Numbered from the stretch's first letter, positions 45,141 through 57,371 are shown. The stretch is DNA of 64,000 nt from Ahaetulla prasina (GCF_028640845.1 NC_080546.1:21049020-21113019); one strand, 5' to 3'. Made by a program: numbers and translations. Notes: generated by a model not told the origin, from the sequence alone.

Positions 45141-45265
45141 TTTAAGAGACTGGACAGTCACTTGTCTGAGATGGTATAAGATCCCCTCCTTGAGGAGGGG
45201 GCTGGACTAGAAGACCTCCAAGGTCCCTTCCAGCTCGATTCTGATTCTGCTGCTATTCTACGGTC
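45141..45265 (+). mobile_element. CR1 LINE 3' end
   Basis: TTAAGAGACTGGACAGTCAC, GGGCTGGACTAGAAGACCTC and a GATTCTGATTCTG tail. Confidence 0.85.
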
Positions 45266-45499
45266 TTTTTTCTCCACAGATTGCGACGAAGTAAACCTTA
45301 CCAGTGCTGGGGAAATATTTGCGTTAAATTTTCAGCTTGCAATATGGAGGCATGAGAAAGAGGAGAATATTTTGAGGGGACACCCACAAGCTCATCATCT
45401 TTATGAAATAAAAGAGAAAGACGGACCAACCGTCTTTGGATCCAAGCATGTAATGGATTTCCGGATTAATTAAGGGGAAGGGAAGAGAATCGATTTTTT

Positions 45500-46110
45500 T
45501 TTTAAAGTGCTGCGGGCTTCTCGCCCATCAGACTTCACGGATCTCGCAATCCGCGCTTGAGGGTCTCTAAAAACAAGGCAAGCTGTTAGGTACCGCAGCT
45601 ATCAATAACTCTCAGCGTAGCTCTCCGTTCTCGATAGAGCCTCTCTCCGCTCTCCTTCCGCGCAGCGCGATTGCCAAGGAAACCGGGCAGGCGCTGCTAC
45701 TATGCAGACTGCCTCACGCTGGAAGTCAACCGCGCGTCCCATGGTGCGCGCCCTTTTTCAAAGAGGAAGTCAAGTGTGGCGAATGAGACACAGACTACCA
45801 TTGTCCCCGCGACATTTTAATAACCTGCACCTACAATATTCAACCTGTTGTTTGCACAGGGGACAACCCCGCGACACAAAAAGCCACCCGAGGGGGCGGC
45901 AGGCGAAGAGCTTGGGCAGAGACTTGGCGCTCCCCGGCGCCATGGCTCCGGCGCTTGGGCTCCCGCGCGGCGTGGGCACGGAGCAGGCGGAGGGAAGGGC
46001 GAGGTTACCCTCAACAACCAGCCGGGCTTTTTGCCCAGGAACGACGCCGAGGGCGCCCCCTGCCTCTGCCTGAGAAGGGCTTCGCAAGGCTTGGTGGAAA
46101 CGCGGCGCCC
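45500..46110. promoter_or_regulatory. Isolated GC/CpG-rich block with an RFX-type X-box
   Basis: This is unique sequence, visibly richer in GC and CpG than its surroundings, about 12 kb upstream of ATOH1 and 13.5 kb past the GRID2 end. It contains ATTGCCAAGGAAAC (45670-45683), a good match to the RFX X-box (GTTGCCATGGCAAC form). The reading frames inside (for example 45702-46073 plus) have no recognisable domain. The features fit a CpG-island promoter or enhancer of an undescribed transcript. Direction is unknown. Confidence 0.45.
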
Positions 46111-46269
46111 TCTCAAGAGCTTAAATTGTTTTGGCTTGTAGACGTTTCCTTACCCAAAGTAGGTATTACATCGGTAATCCGTGACTGGGCAAAGAAACGT
46201 CTGCGAGAAAACAACCAACCTCAGTAAGCACCCAGGACCCCTCGTTTCAACCCTGAGCTACAACTATTC

Positions 46270-46606
46270 TCCTTTGTGGAAACAGTGCCCCACTATTGGA
46301 GGGGCTGTCACAGAAAAGAGGGGGGGTCAAGCTATTTTCTAAAGCACCCGAAGGCCAGACAAGGAATAATGGATGGAAACTGACCAAGGAGAGATTCAAT
46401 CTGGAAATAAGGAGAAATTTTCTGACATTGAGAACTATCAACCAATGGAACAGAAGTTGCCTTTGGAAGTTGTGGCTGTTTCATCACTGGAGGCTTTCAA
46501 GAAGAGATTGGACTAACACTTGTTGGAAATGGTACAGGGCCTCCTGCTTGGGTGGGGGGTTGGACTACATGACCTACAAGGTCCCTTCCAACTCTGTTAT
46601 TCAGTG
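46270..46606 (+). mobile_element. CR1 LINE 3' region
   Basis: GACCAAGGAGAGATTCAATC, AACCAATGGAACAGAAGTTG, GGGGTTGGACTACATGACCT and CCCTTCCAACTCTGTTATTC form the conserved CR1 3' end in order. Only the 3' few hundred bases are present, as usual for 5'-truncated CR1. Confidence 0.9.
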
Positions 46607-46933
46607 AGCCCAGCTTAACCCAAAAAGTGATTTTATCCTTTTCTAGGGGAAGAACAACAGACTCAGGTTGGTCACCTCAAAGGACCTTGAGGGACAGTAC
46701 TTCAGGGATGATTATATACTTTTTTTCCCCAGTCCCTTTTTTCTGATTTTTTAAAAACTGGTTTAAACTACTAAAGTTTTCTGGTAGCCCCACCCTCCAA
46801 GGACTTTCCAGGTCAGACCCTGGTTGGCTTCAAGAAGGGGAGAAGATTAGTCAAAGTTATTTGCACTGGAAGGGTCTAGGTGAAGAACCTTTGTGGAAGA
46901 AAAAAGCCATCCCTTGATCTAAAGACAACTATA

Positions 46934-47316
46934 GGTAGTCCTCGACTTACGACCACAATTGATCCCCTAATTTATGTTAAGTGAGAATTTGTTAAATGAG
47001 TTTTGCCCCATTTTAAGACATTTCTTGCTGCAGTCGTTAAGTGAATCCCTGCAGTTGATAAGTTAGTAACCTGGTTGTTAACTGAATCTGGCTTCCCCAT
47101 TGACTTTGCTTGTCAGAAGGTCGCAAATCACGTGACTCTGGGATGTTGCAATGGTCATAAGTATGAACCAAATTGTCAAGAATCTGAATTTTGATCACAT
47201 GATCATGGGGATGCTACAAAGATTCTAACTGTGAAATACAGTCACATCACTTTTTTCAGTGTCATTGTAACTTTGAACGGTCACTAAATGAATTGTTGTA
47301 AGTAGAGGACTACCTG
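46934..47316. mobile_element. Mariner-like miniature element
   Basis: TA then GGTAGTCCTCGACTTACGAC at the left, and GTAAGTAGAGGACTACCTG then TA at the right. It is the best-preserved copy of the family. Confidence 0.85.
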
Positions 47317-47373
47317 TACTACTGGAACCATCAAGGCCACTCCCATCAATATTGACAAGGCAAACCGCTAGAA

Positions 47374-47706
47374 CAGGGGTCAGCAACCTGCGGCTCTGGA
47401 GCCGCATGTGGCTCTTTCACCCCTCTGCTGCAGCTCCCTGTCACTCAAAATATATGTCACAACCGCCAATGTGCAACACCCACCGGCGCGCAATTTATTG
47501 AGCTTCTCAACCCCTGGTAGGCCAACCATGGATAAATCCAAGAAAAGAAAAGTTTCAGAAAACAAAACATTCAACTACATATGCTAGTTTTGTGGCTGCT
47601 CAAGAAATAGTAAGGCACGGGAAGGGTTTTGTGGCTCCCGGTGTTTTCTTTTCTTTGGGAAATGAGTCCAAATGGTTCTTTGAATGTTTAAGGTTGCAGA
47701 AACCTA
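47374..47706 (+). mobile_element. Internally deleted hAT-Charlie element
   Basis: It begins CAGGGGTCAGCAACCTGCGG and is flanked by 8-mers CGCTAGAA (47366-47373) and CGCTAGAG (47707-47714). From the ATG at 47528 it encodes MDKSKKRKVSENKTFNYIC and then a stop, which matches the start of the well-known Charlie-type hAT transposase. The rest of the transposase is deleted. Confidence 0.85.
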
Positions 47707-47947
47707 CGCTAGAGACAATGAGAGCAAAGCCCACCCCCTACTAACACTGATGAAACTAGTTTAGTAATGAAACATCTGCAAGAAAATAACCAAGTTTGGA
47801 GAACACTAAGGACCCCATAACTAATACTGCTTTTCAATATCATTTCCTCACTCATCCCATTCAAACTATAACACCCATTACTCTTTCTGTCTTAATTTAT
47901 TCTAGTCAGTGAAAGACACATGAATTGTGGAAGGCTACTTCCAGAAA

Positions 47948-48306
47948 GGGACGCGGTGGCTCAGGGGCTAGGACGTTGAGTTTGTCGATTGAAAGGTCGG
48001 CAGCTCAGCGGTTCAAATCCCTAGTGCTGCCGTGTAACGGGGTGAGCTCCCGTTGTTTGTCCCAGCTTCTGCCAACCTAGCAGTTTCGAAAGCATGTAAA
48101 AATGCAAGTAGAAAAAATAGGGACCACCTTTGGTGGGAAGGTAACAGTGTTCCGTGCGCCTTTGGCGTTGAGTCATGCCAGCCACATGACCACGGAGATG
48201 TCTTTGGACAGCGCTGGCTCTTCGGCTTTGAAACGGAGATGAGCACCGCCCCCTAGAGTCGGCAACGACTAGCACGTATGTGCGAGGGGAACCTTTACCT
48301 TTACCT
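47948..48306 (+). mobile_element. Full-length Sauria-type SINE
   Basis: The head GGACGCGGTGGCTCAGGGGC, B-box GGTTCAAATCC (48010-48020), the conserved body and the 3' end CCTTTACCTTTACCTTA are all present. Flanking ACTTCCAGAAA / ACTTCTAGAAA are target duplications. The tRNA-derived head gives an internal RNA polymerase III promoter. Confidence 0.92.
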
Positions 48307-49184
48307 TACTTCTAGAAAAAGTGGTAGGAAAACATACCAGAAGACTCCCAAGCGGAAAATGACCAGATCTTCAGAGTTTCTTTTTCCCATTCCTGAAACA
48401 GAACTGTGCTTCTGTTCCTCTTTTTTCCCCCAAGTGCTTTATTTTTTCAGGTACAGTTGAATTGCACTGAGTGGCATAGCCCTGTTTGAGAAGCAGAGAA
48501 TTCCAATCTGAACTGCAGAGGCATTTAGTGAAATTTAAATCTCAAACAAAATCATTTAAGAACTAAAAGCCGCTGAAAATCAAAGGCCTTTAGTTCTGAT
48601 ATGCAATTTTTGCTCAAGATTGCCTCCTGAACTAAGCAAAAAGTATGGGTGTGAATTACAAATATTTAAGCATTATAACATGTTAAGGTGTTTTTTTTTA
48701 AAAAAAACCACTGAACAGTTTTTTTGGAAATAGAACCACCGCATTTTTGCTTTTATTGAGACATTAATAAATAAAACACTTTCCCACAAAGTACATCAGA
48801 CTCATGTGATTTAATGCAGCTAATGCAGTCCCGTTTACAGGTGAGCCATTTTAATCAATATAGTAATGGTTTCTGAAACCACCAGAGGGCAGAATTAAAA
48901 CAACAGAAATAGCAAGAAAGTCCATTTTTTTCCTAAACATTAGGAGAATAGAACCTTTTAGCAACGAAATAATATATCTTGAGAGCTGGTTAAAATATGT
49001 TCCTGCAGTGAGAAATATTTAAATCAAGTTAGCCAATCCTGTCCTAGAGATGTTGTATTTTATTACTTTATTTTTTAGTTGTTAAATTTATTTGCTGCCT
49101 GTCTCACCATGGGGCTACCCTAGGCAGGTTACAATAATAAAAAGGAAGAAAATGAAAGGAGCATAGAACAAATCCTTGTCCTTG

Positions 49185-49497
49185 CACATACTTACAATTG
49201 TTGTATCTGCACAATCACATGATCAAAATTCAGGCACTTGGCAATCAGTATGTATTTACAATAGTTGAAATGTCCCAGTGTGTCACATGATCACCATCTG
49301 TGACCTTCCCAACAGCTTCTGACAAGTGAAGTCCTTGGGGAAAGCTGGATTTGCTTAAGGACCACATGATTGACTTAACAACAGCAGTGATTTACTTAAC
49401 AACCGTGGCGAAAAGATCAAAAAATTGGGCACAACTCACTTAACAGTCACTTTGCATAGCAAAAAATTATGGTTCCAATTGTGGCCGCATTGCACAG
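49185..49497. mobile_element. Degenerate mariner-like miniature element
   Basis: It shares the GATCAAAATTCAGGCACTTGGC and CTTAACAACCGTGGC segments with 62216-62594, with eroded ends. Confidence 0.55.
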
Positions 49498-50160
49498 TAT
49501 ATATATTGTATTCATATCTGGATAAAAGGCCAGTAATGTGCTCTTCTGAAAACAAAACAGAACATTGGTTTGACCTGATGATAGATTTCTGTAAGAACAT
49601 GGAATCTGTGGATAAACTCTAAGACAGATATGGGGTTTCTTAGATTTATGATTTAGCAGACTATAGTTTTGTTACAATTCTGGGTACCCCTTCATTTTAA
49701 GTATTGGTATCATTAGAGTTAAGACATTTGATGTTGTGGTCATGGCCGATCTCAAAAAGTTGGTACTCTAGGAATAACCTTATTCTTCATGATCAATTTG
49801 GTGATTGCTTTCCTTCCTATTAGTTTTCATATTTGCATTCTAATCATGCTCTGGTAATGTTATACCCTTTTAGGATATTGTGTTTTGCACCTCTTGCAAT
49901 TTGTCACTGAAACCTTCAATATCGTCTAACATGCATGTCAGTTATGGTGTTCACTTATATAACATTGATATTCACAGGATAGTCACTAATTCCATTAGAT
50001 ATACTATATTATGTTATTAGTTTATAACTGAGCATATATTTAGCAGTATCCTCTGAGTATTATGATGAATCCATTATTTCATAAAGTCTCATGAACTTAA
50101 TCATATATTATATGATCATCTGATTTAAAACGATCAGTGCCAACCTTCCAGGGTTCACAT

Positions 50161-50297
50161 CAGTGGTGGGATTCAGCCAGTTCGCACCACTTTGGGAGAA
50201 CCGGTTGTTAATTTTCTGAGCAGTTTGGCAAACTGGTTGTTGGAAGAAATCATTAGGGCAGAGAACCAGTTGTTAAATTACTTGAATCCCACCATTG
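50161..50297. mobile_element. hAT miniature element (CAGTGGTGGG family)
   Basis: A 137-bp block begins CAGTGGTGGGATTC and ends GAATCCCACCATTG, with exact 8-bp duplications GTTCACAT (50153-50160, 50298-50305). Confidence 0.93.
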
Positions 50298-50529
50298 GTT
50301 CACATAATCTTTGTTTTGCTTTATCAAATTGCCTATCCAAGGCCCGTTGTCTTCTGGAGGCATCTCTCTCTGCAGCAGCAGAGGTTTGGAGAGAAGTAGA
50401 AGACTTAGATTTGGTGGCAGAAGCCCTTGATTTGGATCTGCTCTTGTGAGGGGGAGGAGCCACGCTAGTAAGGTGTCCTTGGGAGGGCGAGGCAGAAGCC
50501 CGGGAAGGAGATCTGCTGCGATCCGCCAT
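50278..50529 (-). CDS. Ser/Arg-rich short frame, possibly a retroelement ORF start
   Basis: An 83-codon minus-strand frame begins MADRSRSPSRASASPSQ in a good start context (AAGATGG). It is rich in Ser, Arg, Lys and Ala, continues with SAAAERDASRRQRALDRQF, and runs into the hAT element at 50161-50297, so its natural 3' part is cut off. I do not recognise a domain. It could be the start of a DIRS- or LTR-type Gag, or a small exon. It is low-complexity and weakly supported. Confidence 0.3.
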   Translation of the reverse strand: MADRSRSPSRASASPSQGHLTSVAPPPHKSRSKSRASATKSKSSTSLQTSAAAERDASRRQRALDRQFDKAKQRLCEPMVGFK

Positions 50530-50919
50530 CTTGGAAATGAGGCCTAGTGGTTATCAGAGGCCTTGGAATATATGCCCAAATAATATAGTGGCCCTGATCT
50601 GAGAATCCTGGAATCAGATCAAATAATAAGGGCCAGTTAGCACCAAGCTGACACCACAGCCGGATTCAAGCATTCAAAGGCTGCATGGGGGGTTGCTTTG
50701 GGGGGGGGATCCCCAAATGGCGCGAAGCAGGCACCACTGCTCCTATAGCGCCCTTTTTACTGCAGCGTTGGCAGGGGGAACTAGCCTCCGACACCACGGA
50801 TCTTTTCAGCGCTCCATGGCATAGGGCCGGGTTATTTACGGGACCGCCTGCTGCGACCGAATACCTCTCACCGACCCGTGCGCTCTCACAGAGAGGGACT
50901 CCTCAGGGTGCCGTCAGCT

Positions 50920-51255
50920 AGGCAGTGCCATCTGGCGACACCCAGGGGAAGGGCCTTCTCTGGGGGGGCTCCCACCCTCTGGAACGAACTCCCCCCAGGA
51001 CTTCGTCAACTTCCGGATCTCTGAACCTTCCGCCGCGAGCTTAAAACACATCTATTTATTTGTGCAGGACTGGAGTAGATTTTAAATTTTATATTGGTTT
51101 TAATGGGTTTTATTATTTATATGGTTTTTTTAAAAAAAATTGGGCTATGTAGAATAAGCTTTTTAACTGTTATTTTATTCTGTATTTATATGTATTTTTA
51201 TTTGCCTGTGAACCGCCCTGAGTCCCTAGGGAGATAGGGCGGTATATAAATATGA

Positions 51256-51294
<39 letters not shown>

Positions 51295-51296
51295 AA
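50920..51296 (+). mobile_element. L2-like LINE 3' end
   Basis: The translation includes RRGRAFSGGAPTLWNELP-like residues near 50950-50995. It is followed by the 3' motif GTGAACCGCCCTGAGTCCCT and GGGCGGTATATAAAT, then an (AAAT)n tail at 51258-51294. The LINE extends some way to the left. Confidence 0.75.
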
Positions 51297-51310
51297 TATA
51301 TCTATAATAT

Positions 51311-51990
51311 AACAGAATAATAGAGTTGGAAGGGATCTTGTAGGTCATCTAGTCCCCGCTCAAGCAGGAGACCTTGCACCAGCGGTGAAATCCACTTACC
51401 TTCGCTACCAGTTCAGGAATGGGAGCACACACCTCTTCTGTGCATGTGCAGAACCTTCTCCGCATGTGCAGATGGTAAGAAAAGGGGACGTAATGACATC
51501 CTAGAGGGTGGGAGAAGCCTCCCGCCGCCGGAGCTACCAGTTCACCAAACCGGATAGAACCGGGGGGGGGGGATTTCACCGCTGCCTTACACTATTTCTG
51601 ACAGATGGCAGCCCAATCTCTTCTTGAAAGTTTCCAGTGATGAAGCTCCCACAACTTATGAAGCCAAGCTGTTCCATTGGTTGATTGATCTCATTGTCAG
51701 AAAATGTATCCTTATTTCTAGGTTGAATCTCTCCTTGTTCAGTTTCCATCCATTATTCCTTGTCTGGCTTTCAGGTGCTTTGGAAAATAAGTTGACTCCT
51801 CTTCTCTGTGACAGCCCTTCAAATATTGGAACACTGCTATCATGTCACCCCTAGTTCTTCTCTTCATTAGACTAGACATACCTACTTCCTGCAATCATTC
51901 ATCGTATACTTTAGCCTCCAGTCCCCTAATCATCTTTGTTGCTCTTCTGTGCACTCTTTCTAGATCTCAGCATCTTTTCTGTATCATGGT
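51311..51990 (-). mobile_element. CR1 LINE 3' region with an inserted miniature element
   Basis: Read on the minus strand it matches the CR1 3' region, ending in GGTCATCTAGTCC-type sequence and an AACAGAATAATAGAGTTGG tail side at 51311. It is interrupted at 51380-51584 by an hAT element. Removing that block and one duplication restores continuity. Confidence 0.85.
51380..51584. mobile_element. hAT miniature element inside CR1
   Basis: A 205-bp block begins CAGCGGTGAAATCC and ends GGATTTCACCGCTG, with 8-mers CCTTGCAC (51372-51379) and CCTTACAC (51585-51592). The interior resembles 15835-16040. Confidence 0.9.
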
Positions 51991-54125
51991 TACTAGAACT
52001 GGATACAGTATTCCAAGTGTAGTCGCACAGGTGCAGTATAAAATGGTACTAACACTTTGTGTGATTTTGATACTGTCCCTCTGTTGATGCAGCCTAGGAG
52101 CCCGATATCAATATGAATACAATACCTCTTATGGCCATATTTTCAGCCTTACCAGCTCCAGCCCTGACACAGATATTCTATTTAGGACCTCTTATGTAGT
52201 GACCAAGAAAAGCCAGACGTGGCTCCTTGCAAGACAAATGTCTGTGAACCTCCAAACAAAACAATATAATTTTAATTCTGAAATTATTTGGGGAAGGTAG
52301 GAAAGTTAGGCAACGTTCTTAGGCTCAGAATTCCAAATCTGGCATAGCTAAGCAAATTACTTATTACTTCTTTGAATGAGATCTTGCATTTCAGCACATG
52401 TTCATCACAAATACGTTCTTTAAGTTATATATCCAAAATAAAATTGAATAATAAATAAAGTTATTGCAGTTGTTAAACTCGATTACAAAGTTATCCTACA
52501 AAAAATATGATTCTAACATTTGTATGAGTTGTTTGATTTCGGCTTACTAAGTCATGTGTGTTGTTCCAGCACCAACTCTCTGATTGAAACTTCCGCCTAA
52601 TTCCCACTTTTATTTTTCACATATTTTAGCTTAGAAAAAAGTCCATTAAGTTTCAGCAGAAGAGATTTCTGAATAGCTATACTTAGATCAAGATACATAC
52701 ATTGAGAAATGGAACATTTTTATGCTTTTGACTCCCTGGATGATAGTTCATTCACCCAGATTTTGTAAGAAGTATATATCTTGAGGCTTTCAAATTGTCT
52801 TGCTATTACACAGTGACTGTTCCTGAGTTGTATGCTTATATTTCCGATTCCTGTGAAGTTGTCTCTGTAGCAGGGCATACTCTGAATAACATCAAAAGAG
52901 GAAAGTCTAACAAAAGAGGAAAGAAACTCAAGTAGGCTTGAACATACAATGAGAACTGGTAGAAGCAAAAAGGGAGAGAGATTTTTGAATACCAAATGAA
53001 CTCAGCCAACCCCAGGAGTTCTTCAGCACTAACATTTGTCTTATTCTGAGAGAACAGAACTAAATCCAACTCTACAAGAGTCACCTACTGCCTTTGACTT
53101 TGATGTCTAGCTCATATACATAGCGGTAAACGATATATACAGTATATACCTAATAAAGAGTTTGAATGAAGTATTGAATCTATTATGACATTATGATGGA
53201 AAAACTATATGAAAATCTAATCTTATTCTTATATTCTTCTATCCCACCCCTTTCCCAAGTTAGTGAAAATGGTACAATAGTTCTAAATTGGCCTACGTAG
53301 GCCTCAAAACACTTGTTTTATATTACTATTGCTACAAGGATTTATTCTTGTTGAAACAAATTGGATTTCTCAATTAATTTCTATTGAATTAAGAGATGCC
53401 AGTACTCTTCCCATCTCCCATGGCTTTTTTAAGTTGTGAAATAAGATTCAGTTTTTGTTCTTCTGTTTGCTTAAATTATAGATGAAACAAATAGTTTGCA
53501 TTTTCTTTAGGCATTAGTAGAAATGCCCATAGCTTATTTTGTAAAAAAGACAGAAAGAAAGAAAGAAAGAAAACTTGCTCACCCTGTGTGAAGTTTTTTT
53601 GAGTATGGGTAATGTAGTATTTTTAAAAAATAAAAATAAAGTTCATTATTTACCCTGAGTTTAAATCACTACAGCATGAGTTACCAAATTCAGATAAAAT
53701 ACATGTTCATGAAGTATTTTCTGTATCCTTGTCAAAAAGATATAAACGATAGGGTTGTTCCAAAAGAGATTAGAACCATCACTCAGTCAAGGATTTCACG
53801 CTGCTTAGTCAAGTGACATGAAGTTTGCCATGCATATCTGATCAATCCCATTACAAAACTAGTGACACTTTTCTTTATTAGAGTCATTTCAGGACCTACC
53901 TTGCTGTTTTCATATGATCTTGGCCTCAGAATGGCAGGAAACAATATCAACTTTGAGTCTTTGTCATCAAGAAACAAGGTAGATCCTAGAACCACAAGTT
54001 GCCCGTCCATGTTGTAATGGAGAGCTTGTAGATAGTGGTCAATACACTGCACAATTGTTACAGACACGCATTTATTATCTACTGCTTTTTTTCTTCTTCT
54101 GAGACAGAATTCCCTTGTTGAGATT

Positions 54126-54198
54126 TCTTCTTCTTCTTCTTCTTCTTCTTCTTCTTCTTCTTCTTCTTCTTCTTCTTCTTCTTCTTCTTCTTCTTCTC
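54126..54198. repeat. (CTT)n microsatellite and pyrimidine tract
   Basis: About 24 TTC units, followed by a CT-rich tract to about 54270. It produces an artefactual poly-Leu frame. Confidence 0.95.
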
Positions 54199-55943
54199 TC
54201 TCTTCTCTCTTCTTTCTCTTTCTCTCCCTCTTTCTCTCCCCCTCCCTCTCTCTCTCTTCCTGTGTCTCTTCTATCTCAATCTACAAGAAGCCTTTCTGAA
54301 GCTTCTATGCATCAGCACCCACATTACATTCTCTCTTCCCTCTTCTATATTCTCCTACACAAGTGGAATCATTATCACCTTTCTTCTCTTCCCTTTATCT
54401 TCTACCATTATGGTTCTTCAGCTTTTTCTAAGAAAAGGATGGCTATCCCCTAATACTAAGACAAAGGTAAGCTTAGAATATAGAGAACATAGGGAGGCGT
54501 GGGGTTGCTAAAGAAGACCATGAAGAGAAAATGTTGTGGCCACAACTCCTAAAATTTCATAGCTCACACCCTTCCACAAAAAAAATAAAAAATAAAAAAA
54601 TGTCCAAGTCTTTAAAAAGCATTCCTTTTAGTAATGCTGAACCCTTGATGACTTCAAAGACAGATCCATATAGTTTTCTTGTCAACAATAAAACTGTCAA
54701 GTGTCAATCATTGTCATCTTCCGGGGGTAGTTTTGTTTTGCTAGTACTTTCTCAGTCTAGCCTGCAATCTTTGTGTGTCCCTGGAGATTGCTATCAATGT
54801 CTAATTAGGCCAGACCCTATTTCGCTTGCCATCCTAGAGAGGGGAGGGAGTCAGAGGATACCTACTCATTAAAGCTTGCTTAGAACCCATGAGATGAGCT
54901 GCACATAAATTTAATAATAATAATCGTGCTGCTGTTTTGATTTATTATAAATAAATTGCAGCGGGACATTTGAGAGCAATATAGGGCTGTAAAAAGGCAA
55001 TTAGAGATGGGTAAGATTGAAGTTATACATTGCAGACATTCCACCAAGCTAAACACTAAATATATGGATAGCAACATGCATTTAGGAAACAAATAGAAGA
55101 ACAAGCTTGATCAATCTTACAAGGTTATTAATTCAGGCAGCAGGCAGTTACAAAGCCATTACTCCAGCCAGCTAATAGTGTTGCATGGTAATGACATAAC
55201 CCTATGCTGATGCCTTCAGAATCATTTCTCTGGGCTTTTCCCCAGGTAAGTGTATACAAAATTGTGCCTTCGAATTAAGAGTTCAATCTGATAACTTTTC
55301 AGGAACTTTTAATGGATATAGAGACTAGAGAACTTACTTCTGCATGTTGGAGAACAGCACTGCTTACACAGAGATAATTGCATACAAAAAAAAGGTAGCC
55401 TTTGTGATCCTGTGCCACTTTCTTTGTACAATATTATATTCACTGAGTCAGCCAAGTTAGCAATTATATTGGGGAGGGAGTGGCTTCCCTTGGCAATACT
55501 ACCCTAGGTTTGTAGAAAAGTGCAGTATGTTATAATAAAAAGTAATAAAATGACCAGCTGTAACTATATTTGACTAAGCAGCTCTAGTTCAGACTTTTAT
55601 TTTAAAAGGAATAATGGGTGATGTGCTAACCGCTATATGTCAGCCCAGAAGTAATGTTTTGTTTGCTTACTGTGCCTCCAGTCACCTGCAAGGACCTTTT
55701 GAGAGGGACAAAAGAATCCGTTGCTTCTGGCATCACACAACCACTTGATGGGGGTTTCCATCCGAAGTTTGCTCCCATGGTCATTCTGGGTCTCAGAACT
55801 CTCGGTTTCTTGGGTCCTTCATTGGGATGAGGAAAAAAAATAAAAAGGTCTGAGAAATTGGGGAAGTGGCACTGTGTTCCCCAGAACTGCAGAGCTGTGC
55901 TGTGGACTTTGGCTTCCAGACCCAGTTCTTGACTCTCCTAAAG

Positions 55944-56148
55944 GAGCTTTCTTCAAGAGGCAACTGGACTTTTCTGAGTTTTTCTTTGAAGACGTTTCGC
56001 TTCCCATCCAAGAAGCTTCTTCAGCTTCTGAAGCTTCTTGGACGAGAAGCGAAACGTCTTCAAGGGAAAAAATGAACAAGTCTATTTGCCTCTCGAAAAA
56101 GCACCTTTGGGACAACCATGACCTGCTGGAGGACTGAGAATCTCCATA
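55944..56148. repeat. Fold-back element
   Basis: CTTTGAAGACGTTTCGCTTC and CATCCAAGAAGCTTCTTCAG are mirrored by CTGAAGCTTCTTGG, then GAGAAGCGAAACGTCTTCAA, giving a long hairpin. It is related to 19191-20204. It lies about 1.1 kb upstream of the ATOH1 promoter. Confidence 0.75.
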
Positions 56149-57202
56149 AGACCATTCAGTTCTTTACTAGTTTCAATAGGATTCACCTCAAAGCATCCGC
56201 CAAAGTGGCCCTCCGCGGTTTGCTGACAGGGTAGCCCCGGGATGCGTTAAACCGGTTTCTCCGATCGCCGTCAGGTAGCTGCGGCAGCCGAGCAAATCGG
56301 GGAATCCTCGGGGCGAACTCCGTAGTAAACGCTGCCCGCTTCAAAGGGCGAGAAAGGAACACGCCGGTCGCGTGCACCGGGCGTTGTAACCACTTTTGAG
56401 GTTCCAGTCTCTGCTTTTCCCGCTTCCCTTCAACGTGGTCGAGCGGGGACTAGTTATCCCATACGCCTCGACAGCAGTAACGCCAAAGCACTTGGTGCTC
56501 AGCATGCATTTCCCTATCCTCCCACCCCTTATCCCGCCTCGTCTGGATAAGAGCAAAAGTAAAAACCAAAAAAAAGTTGCTACGAGGGGCTTGGACTGGC
56601 GGTGGCTTTAAGCCGCCTCACGGAGCGCGCTGGAGCGAGGCGCAAATGCCTCAGGCTCGCCCGTCTGCCTTCTTCTGTTTCCGAAGCGGCGGCGAAAGGC
56701 GGCTTTTGAGGCCAGCCTAGTTCAGAGCTATTAGAAAGCGATTATCACCCACTCGGCGCCCTGAGGCCAAATCTCCGTTGCTGGAGATTTACGCACGCGC
56801 GTTGTGGCATTTCTTAAGACACGCGCCTTCTTCTCGCCGCCCGGCATATTTTTTATTTTATTTTTTACCTCACGAACTCCTGCAGGTGTAGGAAACAAGC
56901 TGCCCCCTCTTCCCACCCGACACTCCCCTTCCCGCGGACATTCACACACGTAAGTGACTCGTGTCGCCAAGCCTGCTCGGAAACAGCCTCCCTAACCAAC
57001 CTAATATTAGCGGAGCAATTCTTTCTGAGAGAGAAACTTTTCTATATCCTTTGTGTCAACTTGGCCCTTCTCTCTTTCTTCCCCTCCCTCCCGCCCTCCC
57101 GTTTGGTTTCCCGCCCCCAGTTCCAACGCGGGCCAAAGGGGGGGGGAAGAGGGGGTGAAAAAGGAACGAAAGCCCAAACACCCAAGCTTGACTGCTCTGC
57201 CC

Positions 57203-57371
57203 ATTGGTTGCCAGCACGCGCCAAGGCCCGCGGGCTCCAATGGCTGAGTCGACACGCGACTGGCGCGAGGTGGGTGGGAGACGGAGGGTGGGGCGCCGAA
57301 GAGGTGTGTGTGTGTGCGTGCGTGGAGGAGGTGGCAAGGGTGGGGGACCCTGGCGCGTGCCGCTTTTTAAA
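57203..57371 (+). promoter_or_regulatory. ATOH1: ATOH1 core promoter candidates
   Basis: Two CCAAT boxes (ATTGG at 57203-57207 on minus sense, CCAAT at 57237-57241) lie upstream of a TATA-like TTTAAA at 57366-57371. Transcription would then begin near 57395-57400, giving a 5' UTR of about 235 bp. Inferred from spacing only. Confidence 0.5.

Larger units (their letters stand above)
32036..57203. other. GRID2-ATOH1 intergenic region
   Basis: About 25 kb separate the GRID2 poly(A) site from the ATOH1 promoter. No conserved protein-coding host gene was recognised. Stretches with no recognisable feature are 32520-33020, 33345-34030, 34870-36020, 41380-42160, 42660-43530, 44125-45135, 46610-46930, 48320-49180, 49500-50150, 52000-54120 and 54200-55900. 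A 94-codon minus frame at 53783-54067 matches nothing I know. The rest is transposons and the GC-rich block near 45.5-46.1 kb. Confidence 0.8.

Noticed and set aside
53783..54067. 94-codon minus-strand frame, considered as a gene or processed pseudogene
   Set aside because: No recognised motif, no splice or promoter context, and in AT-rich DNA this length can be chance.
54115..54453. 112-codon frame with a long Leu run
   Set aside because: Produced by the (CTT)n microsatellite; not a signal peptide or membrane protein.
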